DNA from: Pseudomonadota bacterium
GTDB taxonomy: Bacteria; Desulfobacterota; Desulfobacteria; Desulfobacterales; Desulfobacteraceae
Assembly (NCBI GenBank): GCA_018821535.1
Contig: JAHJLV010000060.1
Span: 62,001 to 126,000 of the forward strand
Reading direction: 5' to 3'
Length of the DNA stretch: 64,000 bases
The notes under the pieces were generated by a model. That model was not told the origin of the DNA and ran no database searches. It saw nothing but the letters and a program-made list of their open reading frames with translations. The first letter of the stretch is position 1. Each line of letters begins with the position of its first letter. Of the stretch, positions 35,223 through 42,487 are shown in pieces. Both the position numbers and the translations under genes were made by a program.

Positions 35223-36481
35223 TCTTCTATTTGCACTCCAAGGCGGTTTTTGATCAGAAGGCATTGTGTTTCAGGATAGATAGTGCTGGCGGGTTCGATG
35301 ATAATATGGCCCAGCAGCCAGGAATCATAATCTGCCGGAGGCATGGTAATGATATGTCCGGGCTTTCTGATGAAATGGATTTTTTTGATTCTTTTTTCGC
35401 CATCCAGCCCCCGGGTATCAAAACCTAAAAGTTTCCCTGCTTTTTGTGCATGGATTCTGATGCCGATCAGGGGCTTGTAGGAAAAAGCGTTTTTCAGGTT
35501 CAATGGTTTTTGTGCTGCCATATCAAGCGTTAATGCTAAAATATCAATGTCTCCGGCTTCTTTGAGGAGAAACGGAATGCAGTCCCCTCCCGGTCTGGGA
35601 GTGATTTCAACCAGAAAGGGATGGCGATCCTCTAAAATAAAATCCACCATGCAGATTCCTTTTTGAATCCCCAGGGCTTTTGCGCCGTTGAGCAAGCAGG
35701 TTTCAAACGCCTGCAGATTGACTCGTGGGGGCAGACCGTCAACCAGAACATATCCTGAAACCGTTCCGAACACCTGGTCTGCCTGCTTGATTTTCCGGGT
35801 CATGCGGACGATGCGTATGGTGCTGTTTTCTATTATAAAATCACAGCTGTATTCCGGTCCGGGAATAAATTTTTCTGCAAGCATCAAATGGTCATGTGAA
35901 GAACTTTTCTTGAATAACGGATTTGCCTGTCTTTTTATGAGCCCGTTTTTAAGCGCTTTAAAATGTATTTTACATTCTTTGGGTGTCTGGCACCTGAAAA
36001 CAAGTTCGCTTCCGCTTCCGTAAAAAGGCTTCAGAACAATACCGTTTGGAGTTTCTGAAAGAAATTGAACAGCATCTGTTTCTGAGTTTATCGGCATTGA
36101 CTCAGGACAGGGGATGTTTTTCTGCTGCCACAGAACTTTTGAGAGATGCTTGTCTCTGCAGTTCTGGATGGCTTCAAGGCTGTGATATTCAAGACCGAGA
36201 TGTGACGCGAGTCTGGATGCAAGCTCAAGGGATTCGCAGTCAAAGCAGGCCACGCCTTTAATTGTCTGGTTCCATTTTTTGAGGTGACAGGCCAAAGCCT
36301 CTTTGACCGGATCAAAACTGTCCAGGGAAATACAAAGTTCTTCATTTTCTGACGGAAAATTCTCCAGGGCAGTTTTACGGATTTTCGGGTCGGTCAGAAA
36401 AAGGGCTTTTTCGGGGCATGCCTTTTGAATCCAGTCTATATAGTCTGATGTGGTTCCGATGACCAGTATTTTTTCAGGCAC
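35219..36481 (-). CDS. ATP-grasp ligase of a putative peptide/amino-acid conjugate pathway
   Basis: 420 residues from GTG 36481, which overlaps the stop of the upstream gene and begins directly at the nucleotide-binding strand (VPEKILVIGTTSDY). ATG at 36547 is the longer alternative. The ATP-grasp core shows GIVLKPFYGSGSELVFRC, EKFIPGPEYSCDFII, and the metal-binding end LVEITPRPGGDCIPFLL. Such carboxylate-amine ligases join amino acids or peptides using ATP. Flanked by a transferase and a decarboxylase with overlapping ends, it likely makes an amide bond in a small dedicated pathway. The product is unknown. Confidence 0.85.
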   Translation of the reverse strand: MPEKILVIGTTSDYIDWIQKACPEKALFLTDPKIRKTALENFPSENEELCISLDSFDPVKEALACHLKKWNQTIKGVACFDCESLELASRLASHLGLEYHSLEAIQNCRDKHLSKVLWQQKNIPCPESMPINSETDAVQFLSETPNGIVLKPFYGSGSELVFRCQTPKECKIHFKALKNGLIKRQANPLFKKSSSHDHLMLAEKFIPGPEYSCDFIIENSTIRIVRMTRKIKQADQVFGTVSGYVLVDGLPPRVNLQAFETCLLNGAKALGIQKGICMVDFILEDRHPFLVEITPRPGGDCIPFLLKEAGDIDILALTLDMAAQKPLNLKNAFSYKPLIGIRIHAQKAGKLLGFDTRGLDGEKRIKKIHFIRKPGHIITMPPADYDSWLLGHIIIEPASTIYPETQCLLIKNRLGVQIEE

Positions 36482-37436
36482 AGATGGCTTCTCTTTCAAA
36501 ACGGTTATATTTGTGCAGGGGCATGGCCTTGTCAATATTAATTTCAAAAAAAGGTCTGGGCGTCAGGTGAAATCGTTTTTTCCAGTTAAAATCTCCGCAT
36601 AGAAAATCAACAGAGTCAATTTTTTTCTGGCAGGCCCAGTCCATATGATGAAAATTAATAAATTTGGCAATTCCGGGAAATTCCGGGTCTGTTCCGCCGG
36701 CCAGAAGTGTGTAGGTGTTTTTGAAAATAGCGCCGATGTCTATGGCTGCAGTTTTTCCGCCTATTTTTATGGTTGTTATTCTCAGCATACCCATTTTGTG
36801 CAGAAAGGATACCAGCCGTTCAAATGAGTCATAAAAACGCGGATCACTGAAATAGGAGTGATGACTGAAAGATTGGATATTCATATGAAACATCTGGTCA
36901 AGATCTTTTGTATTGTTAAATTTAAAAGAAATATCGCCATCATTAAATCGTTTTAATTCATTGCGTAGCTTTTTTCTGCTTTTTCCGGAAAAACCCTGCC
37001 AGTAGTTTTCAAAGGAGAAATCACAGAGTCCCGGGAAAAACAGATACCCCTCATCATCCTGCTGTGCGACGTCAAAGTTTTCCAGAAGGGTGTTCCAGTC
37101 CAGATATCTTAAGTGCACAGAGCCGGGGGTGGAATCCAGTAACATTTGAAAAATTTCGTAATTTTCAGCAATAATTTTGTTTTGTTCCATCCAGGTTCGA
37201 CCCTGCCAGGTTTCCCCGGGAAACTGGATATAGCTGCCGGATTCCTGGTCCCAGCTCAAGGGAAGAAATCCAACAATTGTATTGTTTTTTTCAACCGTCT
37301 GAAAATGCAATGGCCTTGAAAAAACATCATGAAAGCATGATCGGACCTCCCAGAGGTCAAAAAGTCCTTTTGCCGGCCACATTTTTTCCCAGAGAATCTG
37401 GCATTGCAAAGGGTCTTCATAGACGGATGTTTTCAT
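36474..37436 (-). CDS. FemAB/GNAT-like acyl- or aminoacyl-transferase
   Basis: 320 residues. The sequence has the GNAT-type fold of CelD/BcsL and FemAB-like proteins: N-terminal LWEVRSCFHDVFSRPLHFQTVEKNNTIVGFLPLSW, a middle FSGKSRKKLRNELKRF that matches the conserved basic helix of this family, and a C-terminal IGGKTAAIDIGAIFKNTYTLLAGGTDPEF core. Family members transfer aminoacyl or acyl groups to cell-wall peptides or polysaccharide precursors. It begins six bases after the 46-residue ORF and its stop overlaps the ATP-grasp start by eight bases, so the four genes are almost certainly one transcript. Confidence 0.82.
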   Translation of the reverse strand: MKTSVYEDPLQCQILWEKMWPAKGLFDLWEVRSCFHDVFSRPLHFQTVEKNNTIVGFLPLSWDQESGSYIQFPGETWQGRTWMEQNKIIAENYEIFQMLLDSTPGSVHLRYLDWNTLLENFDVAQQDDEGYLFFPGLCDFSFENYWQGFSGKSRKKLRNELKRFNDGDISFKFNNTKDLDQMFHMNIQSFSHHSYFSDPRFYDSFERLVSFLHKMGMLRITTIKIGGKTAAIDIGAIFKNTYTLLAGGTDPEFPGIAKFINFHHMDWACQKKIDSVDFLCGDFNWKKRFHLTPRPFFEINIDKAMPLHKYNRFEREAICA

Positions 37437-37442
37437 TGGCTG

Positions 37443-37583
37443 TTACCATTTTTCCCGGGTGGTCTTTTTTTCCCGGGATTTTTTATCCATTTTTTTTTTA
37501 ATATTTTTGTCTTCCCATTCAATGTCTTCATCTTTAAATTTAGGGCTTTTGTGTTTTGTTTTTTTTAGATTTTCTTTGCTCAT
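37443..37583 (-). CDS. 46-residue highly charged small protein heading the ATP-grasp operon
   Basis: ATG at 37583 follows AAGGA by about ten bases; stop TAA at 37443-37445. The product is mostly Lys, Glu, Asp and Arg with one internal IEWED and a C-terminal Trp (TTREKW), and contains no cysteine. It ends six bases before the FemAB-like gene. The reading frame is short, so the evidence is its placement, its ribosome-binding site and the sigma-54 promoter 73 bases upstream. It might be a carrier or substrate peptide for the ligase and transferase, a regulatory leader, or an unrelated small protein. No family is recognised. Confidence 0.6.
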   Translation of the reverse strand: MSKENLKKTKHKSPKFKDEDIEWEDKNIKKKMDKKSREKKTTREKW

Positions 37584-37655
37584 TTTAAGCACGTCCTTTA
37601 AATTTTATCCGCTTTATAAAAAACCTAGACTTAAATTTCCTTTTGATCGCTGCAC

Positions 37656-37671
37656 AGCATGAATTGTGCCA
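37656..37671 (-). promoter_or_regulatory. Sigma-54 promoter of the small-peptide/FemAB/ATP-grasp/decarboxylase operon
   Basis: On the minus strand TGGCACAATTCATGCT has a perfect -24 TGGCAC and GG-N10-GC spacing; the -12 is ATGCT against TTGCA. Transcription would start near 37645, about 60 bases before the ATG of the small gene. A sigma-54 activator gene lies divergently 270 bases away, with palindromic sites about 90-130 bases upstream of this promoter. Confidence 0.7.
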
Positions 37672-37758
37672 GAAATAATACTCAACTTTTTTTTAACATA
37701 AGTCTTATGAAATCAGCCACTTATGACTATGTGGCCGGTGGGTGGTCCGGGCGTAGAT

Positions 37759-37774
37759 CGGTAATTTATTGCCG
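37759..37774. promoter_or_regulatory. 16-bp palindromic operator, copy 1
   Basis: CGGTAATTTATTGCCG has arms CGGTAAT/ATTGCCG with one mismatch. It starts 88 bases upstream of the -24 element of the minus-strand sigma-54 promoter, typical for an enhancer site. It is 30 bp from copy 2, start to start, about three helical turns. This lies in the 359-base gap 37584-37942, which contains no gene. Confidence 0.6.
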
Positions 37775-37788
37775 AAATAACCTATTTG

Positions 37789-37804
37789 CGGTAATAAATT
37801 ACTT
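37789..37804. promoter_or_regulatory. 16-bp palindromic operator, copy 2 (less symmetric)
   Basis: CGGTAATAAATTACTT shares the left arm CGGTAAT and has two mismatches in the right arm. Its phasing with copy 1 (30 bp) would put both on one face of the DNA. Confidence 0.5.
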
Positions 37805-37909
37805 AAATTCGGCAAGAAATTTATAAAGATTGAATTTTCTCAAAGGTAATTATCTATTTTTTATTGGTTTTATGGAAGTATTCTGGTATATGCCTACAAA
37901 GGTGTTGAG

Positions 37910-37925
37910 CGGTAATTTTTTACCG
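37910..37925. promoter_or_regulatory. 16-bp palindromic operator, copy 3, at the activator leader
   Basis: CGGTAATTTTTTACCG has one mismatch between arms and lies six bases before the AAGGAG of the activator gene. Binding there would block transcription or initiation of the activator, so autoregulation is likely. Confidence 0.6.
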
Positions 37926-37942
37926 ATAAAAAGGAGATGGAT

Positions 37943-39367
37943 GTGTTAATCAGGGTATCCTGTGCCATAAAAGAGGAAAAACTTCAGGCTGATTTAAAAG
38001 ACAGGCTGTCGGAGCTGGATGTTCAACTGATATTTACCCAGGAATCAAAAATGTCATGGCAGGAGCTTGCACGCAGTTGTGCAGATATTTTTATTATCAG
38101 CAAGGCATTGATTCCCAAGCCCATTGAATCCAGCATTTTTATTCTGAACAATCTGCCTGAAAAGCCGATTACAGTTGTTCTGCATGATCTTGAATCCTCA
38201 GAAGAACATGCGATTTTACTGGCCTCCGGTGTGGATGTAGTTTTATATTCGGGCATTTCCTTTGACAGTCTCAGCGAAGCCATAGAGAGCATCATCGAGT
38301 CCCGGCGGCAATTTCATTATATGGAGCGGTTTGATCAGCGCGGCAGGTTCCAGCCCAGGCTGAATGATTTTATTTCAAACAGCAGGGAAATGCAGATTTT
38401 TCTTGATGAAACCCAGCAGGTGGTATCAAGTGACTCCAGCCTGCTTCTTCTGGGTGAAACAGGGGTTGGCAAAGAACATCTGTCAAAAGCGATTCATGCG
38501 GAAAGCCACAGGTCTTCAGGGCCGTTTATTGCCATCAACATGGCAGCGATCCCTGAACAATTAATGGAGAGTGAGTTGTTCGGTCATGAGCAGGGTGCGT
38601 TTACCGGAGCGGTGCGTTCAAGAAGAGGTGCTTTTGAAATGGCGCACCAGGGAACCCTGTTTCTGGATGAAATCGGAGAAATGTCTTTGCAGACACAGTC
38701 TAAACTGCTTCGGGTGCTTCAGGATTTTGAATTTGTACCTGTTGGCGGAGAAAAGCCGGTTTGGGTGGATGTCAGAATTATTGCCGCGACCAATAAAAAT
38801 CTTGAAGAAGAAATTGAGAAAGGAAATTTTAGAAAAGATTTGTACTACCGGCTCAGTGTTATTACGCTTACCCTGCCGCCGTTGAGAAAACGCAGTGAAG
38901 ATATCCCTTCAATGGCCAATCATTTTTTAAATTTGTTTACCAAAAAAGTGGGCAAAGAAATTAACCGCTTTTCCCAGCTTGCCATGGAAGCGCTGTGCAA
39001 TTACAGCTGGCCCGGAAATATACGGGAATTGATGAATGTTATTGAAAGAGCGGTTCTGCTGTGTAAGTCGGATCGGATATCCATTGAAAATCTGCCCACA
39101 ACCCTGCATCTGAATCCGTTATCCCTTTCTTCGCTTTTAAATTCAGATGATTTTGATTCAAGTACCTGGGGCAATAAAACGCTTCCGGAATTAAAAGCTG
39201 AGATTATCAAAGAGATTGAAAAAAAATATCTGAAAATGATTTTACAAAAAACCTGCGGTAATCTGGGTGAAACAGCAAGAATTGCAGGAATTCATCCCAG
39301 GGGCCTTTATGGGAAAATGAAAGCACTGGGTCTTGATAAATCCGGATTTAAGTCAAATTATAATTAA
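37943..39367 (+). CDS. Sigma-54-dependent activator with degenerate receiver-like domain
   Basis: 474 residues from GTG 37943, six bases after AAGGAG; the ATG at 37937 directly abuts that site. Residues 1-135 look like a response-regulator receiver fold (ADIFIIS, PITVVLHD, ASGVDVVLYSGIS) but lack the acidic pair at the N-terminus and the usual phospho-Asp context, so control by phosphorylation is doubtful. The AAA+ domain is complete (GETGVGKEHLSKAIH, GAFTGA loop, LFLDEIGEM, the R-finger region FRKDLYYRL). A Fis-type helix-turn-helix ends the protein (GNLGETARIAGIHPRGLYGKM). The likely targets are the flanking sigma-54 promoters at 37656 and 39517. Confidence 0.92.
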   Translation: MLIRVSCAIKEEKLQADLKDRLSELDVQLIFTQESKMSWQELARSCADIFIISKALIPKPIESSIFILNNLPEKPITVVLHDLESSEEHAILLASGVDVVLYSGISFDSLSEAIESIIESRRQFHYMERFDQRGRFQPRLNDFISNSREMQIFLDETQQVVSSDSSLLLLGETGVGKEHLSKAIHAESHRSSGPFIAINMAAIPEQLMESELFGHEQGAFTGAVRSRRGAFEMAHQGTLFLDEIGEMSLQTQSKLLRVLQDFEFVPVGGEKPVWVDVRIIAATNKNLEEEIEKGNFRKDLYYRLSVITLTLPPLRKRSEDIPSMANHFLNLFTKKVGKEINRFSQLAMEALCNYSWPGNIRELMNVIERAVLLCKSDRISIENLPTTLHLNPLSLSSLLNSDDFDSSTWGNKTLPELKAEIIKEIEKKYLKMILQKTCGNLGETARIAGIHPRGLYGKMKALGLDKSGFKSNYN

Positions 39368-39384
39368 AGCGTCTGTTTTATAGC

Positions 39385-39430
39385 CGGTGATTGTTTTTGT
39401 TTTGTGATTAAATAAAATGAAAACGGTGAT
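39385..39430. promoter_or_regulatory. Pair of CGGTGAT half-sites upstream of the 110-residue gene
   Basis: CGGTGAT occurs at 39385-39391 and 39424-39430, one base different from the CGGTAAT arm found three times upstream of the activator. They lie about 130 and 90 bases before the candidate -24 at 39517, similar to the distances on the divergent promoter. No clear second arms are present, so this is a weak match. Confidence 0.3.
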
Positions 39431-39516
39431 ATACAGTTAAATATAGACATGCATATAAAAGTTTTTTTAGTGGTTTATTGTTATTAAATCAATATGTTGC
39501 CCTGTTTTAGGCCCTT

Positions 39517-39532
39517 TGGCACAAAAAATGTA
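39517..39532 (+). promoter_or_regulatory. Candidate sigma-54 promoter of the 110-residue gene
   Basis: TGGCACAAAAAATGTA has a perfect -24 TGGCAC and correct spacing, but the -12 dinucleotide is GT rather than GC. A start near 39543 would fit the ribosome-binding site ACAGGAGG and ATG at 39578. Confidence 0.45.
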
Positions 39533-39577
39533 AAGCATTAAGTAAACCCGGAATATTTTACACAGGAGGCAATAAGA

Positions 39578-39910
39578 ATGGAAGGAATAAGACTGAATAA
39601 TGATCAATTTTCAGATTATTACAGCGCCGAGTTTCAATTGAACAATTCAAAACTTGTTTATCAGTTCAAAATCAGGAAAAGCACCACAGAACCCATGTTT
39701 GCAGTTGTTAAAGAAGGATCACGGGCACTGGACTATATCAAAGAGGGAGATATCATTCCCATGCGCTATTTTTCTCTGGATAAATCGGTTCCCTCCCGGT
39801 CAAGACAAACAAAAATAAAATATATCTGCAAAGACAGTTCTGTCGGGTTTAAGGATCATTATGTCATTGGTCTGGATATTCAAACGCAGCCTGATCGTGT
39901 GGTTGCCTGA
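39578..39910 (+). CDS. Small soluble protein of unknown function, PilZ-like ending
   Basis: 110 residues with a strong ribosome-binding site (AGGAGG). There is no signal peptide or membrane segment. The C-terminal half (GDIIPMRYFSLDKSVPSRSRQTKIKYICKDSSVGFKDHYVIGLDIQ) has the strand pattern of PilZ-like beta-barrels, but the c-di-GMP motif RxxxR/DxSxxG is not clearly present. It follows the sigma-54 activator and may belong to its regulon. I do not recognise a family. Confidence 0.65.
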   Translation: MEGIRLNNDQFSDYYSAEFQLNNSKLVYQFKIRKSTTEPMFAVVKEGSRALDYIKEGDIIPMRYFSLDKSVPSRSRQTKIKYICKDSSVGFKDHYVIGLDIQTQPDRVVA

Positions 39911-39939
39911 TGGATTTGTGAAGCTCAGCCCTTTTTGAA

Positions 39940-40722
39940 TTATCTTCGCAAGGGCGCTGTGTGCAGGTGAGCGCCGCCATCAACAATAATTGTTTCTCCG
40001 GTGGTCCAGTCCATGCCGGTGATCAATCCCACAGCTGTCTGTGCAACGCGTTCTGCTGTTGCCGTATCCTTCAGCGGAGCGATGCTTTGTATTCCAGCCA
40101 GCATTTTTTCATAATTTTCTTTGCCAATACCTTTTTCCAGCCATTCTCCCTGAACAAACCCCGGACAGATGGCATTTACCCGTATCCGGGGGCCTAATAC
40201 CCTTGCCAGAGACAGGGTCATGGTCACCAGCGCGCCCTTGGATGCAGCATAGGCAATGGAGCTTCCCACACCTGTGATGGCTGCAATGGATGCCATATTG
40301 ATAATATGCGCAACAGGCTGTTCGCCCAGTGCAGTTTGCGCGGCCCGGGTCATCTGGAATGCGCCCACCGTATTTGTGGCATATATATCCAGAAAATCCT
40401 GTTTGTCCAATCCATCCAGCTTCTGGTGCTCACAAAATTTTGTGGTACCCGCGTTATTGATCAGGACATGCAGCTGGCCGAATTCTTTTAATGCAGCATC
40501 AACAAGCATTTTGCAGCCTGTATCTTTTGAAACATCTGCCTGCTGGATCAGTGTTTTGACCCCGTGTGCCTTGCAAAGCCCGGCGGTTTTTTGCGCCCCG
40601 GCTTCATTCTTGTTGTAGTTGATGACCACATGGCAGCCGTTTTTTGCAAAAGCCAGTGCAATGGCAGCGCCAATGCCTGATGAAGCGCCGGTAATGAGTG
40701 CAACTGAGTTTTTTAAGTTCAT
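39940..40722 (-). CDS. Short-chain dehydrogenase/reductase
   Basis: 260 residues. The classical SDR signatures are all present: cofactor motif TGASSGIGAA, NNAG, catalytic Ser in INMASIAAITGVGSS, YAASKG (Tyr/Lys pair), and ICPGFVQGE after the active site. It resembles FabG-like 3-oxoacyl reductases, but substrate cannot be told from sequence. Its start overlaps the stop of the upstream hybrid kinase by four bases, an unusual pairing. Confidence 0.93.
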   Translation of the reverse strand: MNLKNSVALITGASSGIGAAIALAFAKNGCHVVINYNKNEAGAQKTAGLCKAHGVKTLIQQADVSKDTGCKMLVDAALKEFGQLHVLINNAGTTKFCEHQKLDGLDKQDFLDIYATNTVGAFQMTRAAQTALGEQPVAHIINMASIAAITGVGSSIAYAASKGALVTMTLSLARVLGPRIRVNAICPGFVQGEWLEKGIGKENYEKMLAGIQSIAPLKDTATAERVAQTAVGLITGMDWTTGETIIVDGGAHLHTAPLRR

Positions 40723-42323
40723 TTTTTAGTGTCCAGTAAATTACGAATGGTTTGTGCCATTTTTTTTGTTTCCACAGGTTTCATTAAAAACGCATCAATG
40801 GGTAAGTCTGGTGCTGTCTGAGCATTGACCTTTTCACTGAATCCTGTGCACAGGATGATGGGGATATCCGGCCGGATGTCTTTTATGGCCCGGGACAGTT
40901 TATCTCCGGTCATTTCAGGCATGGTCATATCGGTAATAACCAGTTGAAAGGACTGTGGATCTGCTGTGAAGAATTCCAGGGCATCCTTGCTGCTTGTCTT
41001 GACGACAACGTGATAGCCAAGTCGTTCTAAGAGTTGTTTCTGTAACCTTCCGATAACGGGTTCATCATCAACAAACAGGATGTTTTCCTGTCCATGTTCA
41101 ATGGGCTGTTTGGTTTTGTCTTCTGTTTTTCCAGGTTTGTGCAAAGACAGTGGCAAATATACATGAAAGGTTGTTCCTTTGGTTTCTTCACTGCAGACGG
41201 TAATGTGTCCGCCATGAATTTTTACAATTCCATGAACAACCGAAAGTCCCAGTCCACTTCCCTTGTCCGGTGTCTTTGTTGTAAAATATGGATCAAACAC
41301 ACAGGCAAGATTTTCTCTGGCAATACCGCATCCGGTATCACTGACAAACAGGTCGGCATACTTTCCCGGCAGCAGGTCTGGATATTGTGCTGCCTGATTT
41401 TCATCCAGATGCGTTAATTCAAGTCCGATTTCAATTACGCCGGTATCTGTGATGGCATGGGCTGCATTTGTAACCAGATTAATGATGATTTGATTCACCT
41501 GGGATGTATTGGCGTTAATGATAATGGGCTCAGGGCATACCTGCACTTTAATTTCAATGCTTGACGGGATGGTTGACCGAAGCATTTTAACCGCATCTGC
41601 CAGCATTGAGTTAATCTGGACAGGTGCTTTTTCCTGTTCGTCTTTTCTGCTGAAGGTAAGAATCTGTTTAACCAGCTTTCTGGCTCTTTGCCCAGCCCGA
41701 AGCACTTCTGTGAGATTATTGTGAAGATCCGTCTGTTTTTGAACATCCTGCAACGCAAGTTCTGTGTACCCGAGGATGGAAGACAGGATATTATTAAAAT
41801 CATGGGCAATACCGCCTGCCAGATTGCCAATGGCTTCCAGTTTCTGGCTTTGCCTGATGGCATTTTCCTGATCCCTGAGTCTTTTTTTCAGGCTGTTTTC
41901 CAGGGATATGTCTCTGAATACGCAATGGGTCTGGATGAAATCACCAGCTTTATTGCGCCTGATTCTGCCGTCAAACCGGGTTGAAATGAAAGACCCATCT
42001 TTTTTTTTCATTTCAAATTCAATCCCCATGATTTCACCCATGGATTTGAATTTTGGAAAATTTTCCTTGAAATGATCTACCCATTCCGGGTGTAAAAAAT
42101 CTCCAAAGGATTTGCCAATGACATCCTCCCGGTTATATCCCAGAATTTCCAGCCAGATTTGATTGACTTCAATGATCTGGCCGTTTTCATCAAGGGATTG
42201 ATAAGGCAATGGTGCATAGTCAAACAGTTTTTGAAACCGGTCTTCATTTTCCGGCAGACGTCTTTCTTTTTCCCGGTCAATGGCGGTGTCTTCAGCAATG
42301 ACTGTTTTTGGGGCCTCATCCAT
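40719..42323 (-). CDS. PAS-domain hybrid histidine kinase with C-terminal receiver
   Basis: 534 residues without membrane segments, so cytoplasmic. A PAS domain (about 25-145, YQSLDENGQIIEVN) is followed by HisKA with the phospho-accepting His in GIAHDFNNIL (about 175). Then come HATPase_c boxes (NLVTNAAHAI, DTGCGIARE, GSGLGLSVVHGIV) and a receiver domain (about 415-530, LVITDMTMPEMTG) with the phospho-Asp. It is a typical delta-proteobacterial hybrid kinase, probably using an Hpt partner or acting as its own phosphate sink. Confidence 0.93.
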   Translation of the reverse strand: MDEAPKTVIAEDTAIDREKERRLPENEDRFQKLFDYAPLPYQSLDENGQIIEVNQIWLEILGYNREDVIGKSFGDFLHPEWVDHFKENFPKFKSMGEIMGIEFEMKKKDGSFISTRFDGRIRRNKAGDFIQTHCVFRDISLENSLKKRLRDQENAIRQSQKLEAIGNLAGGIAHDFNNILSSILGYTELALQDVQKQTDLHNNLTEVLRAGQRARKLVKQILTFSRKDEQEKAPVQINSMLADAVKMLRSTIPSSIEIKVQVCPEPIIINANTSQVNQIIINLVTNAAHAITDTGVIEIGLELTHLDENQAAQYPDLLPGKYADLFVSDTGCGIARENLACVFDPYFTTKTPDKGSGLGLSVVHGIVKIHGGHITVCSEETKGTTFHVYLPLSLHKPGKTEDKTKQPIEHGQENILFVDDEPVIGRLQKQLLERLGYHVVVKTSSKDALEFFTADPQSFQLVITDMTMPEMTGDKLSRAIKDIRPDIPIILCTGFSEKVNAQTAPDLPIDAFLMKPVETKKMAQTIRNLLDTKK

Positions 42324-42487
42324 TCACAGATTCCTTGTTAATGACAGAGTCAAAATAGTCTGGCAGGTGCATGAAAAAAATTGAACGATCTTTTTAGTTA
42401 AAAAATAGTATAACAGGTGATAGGATATTGCAAATTGATTTTAACACTTGATTCTTCCATACAGCACCCCTTAACATGGAGAACCGT

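Noticed and set aside
37881..37897. TGGTATATGCC as a sigma-54 promoter for the activator
   Set aside because: GG is not followed by GC at the required ten-base distance.
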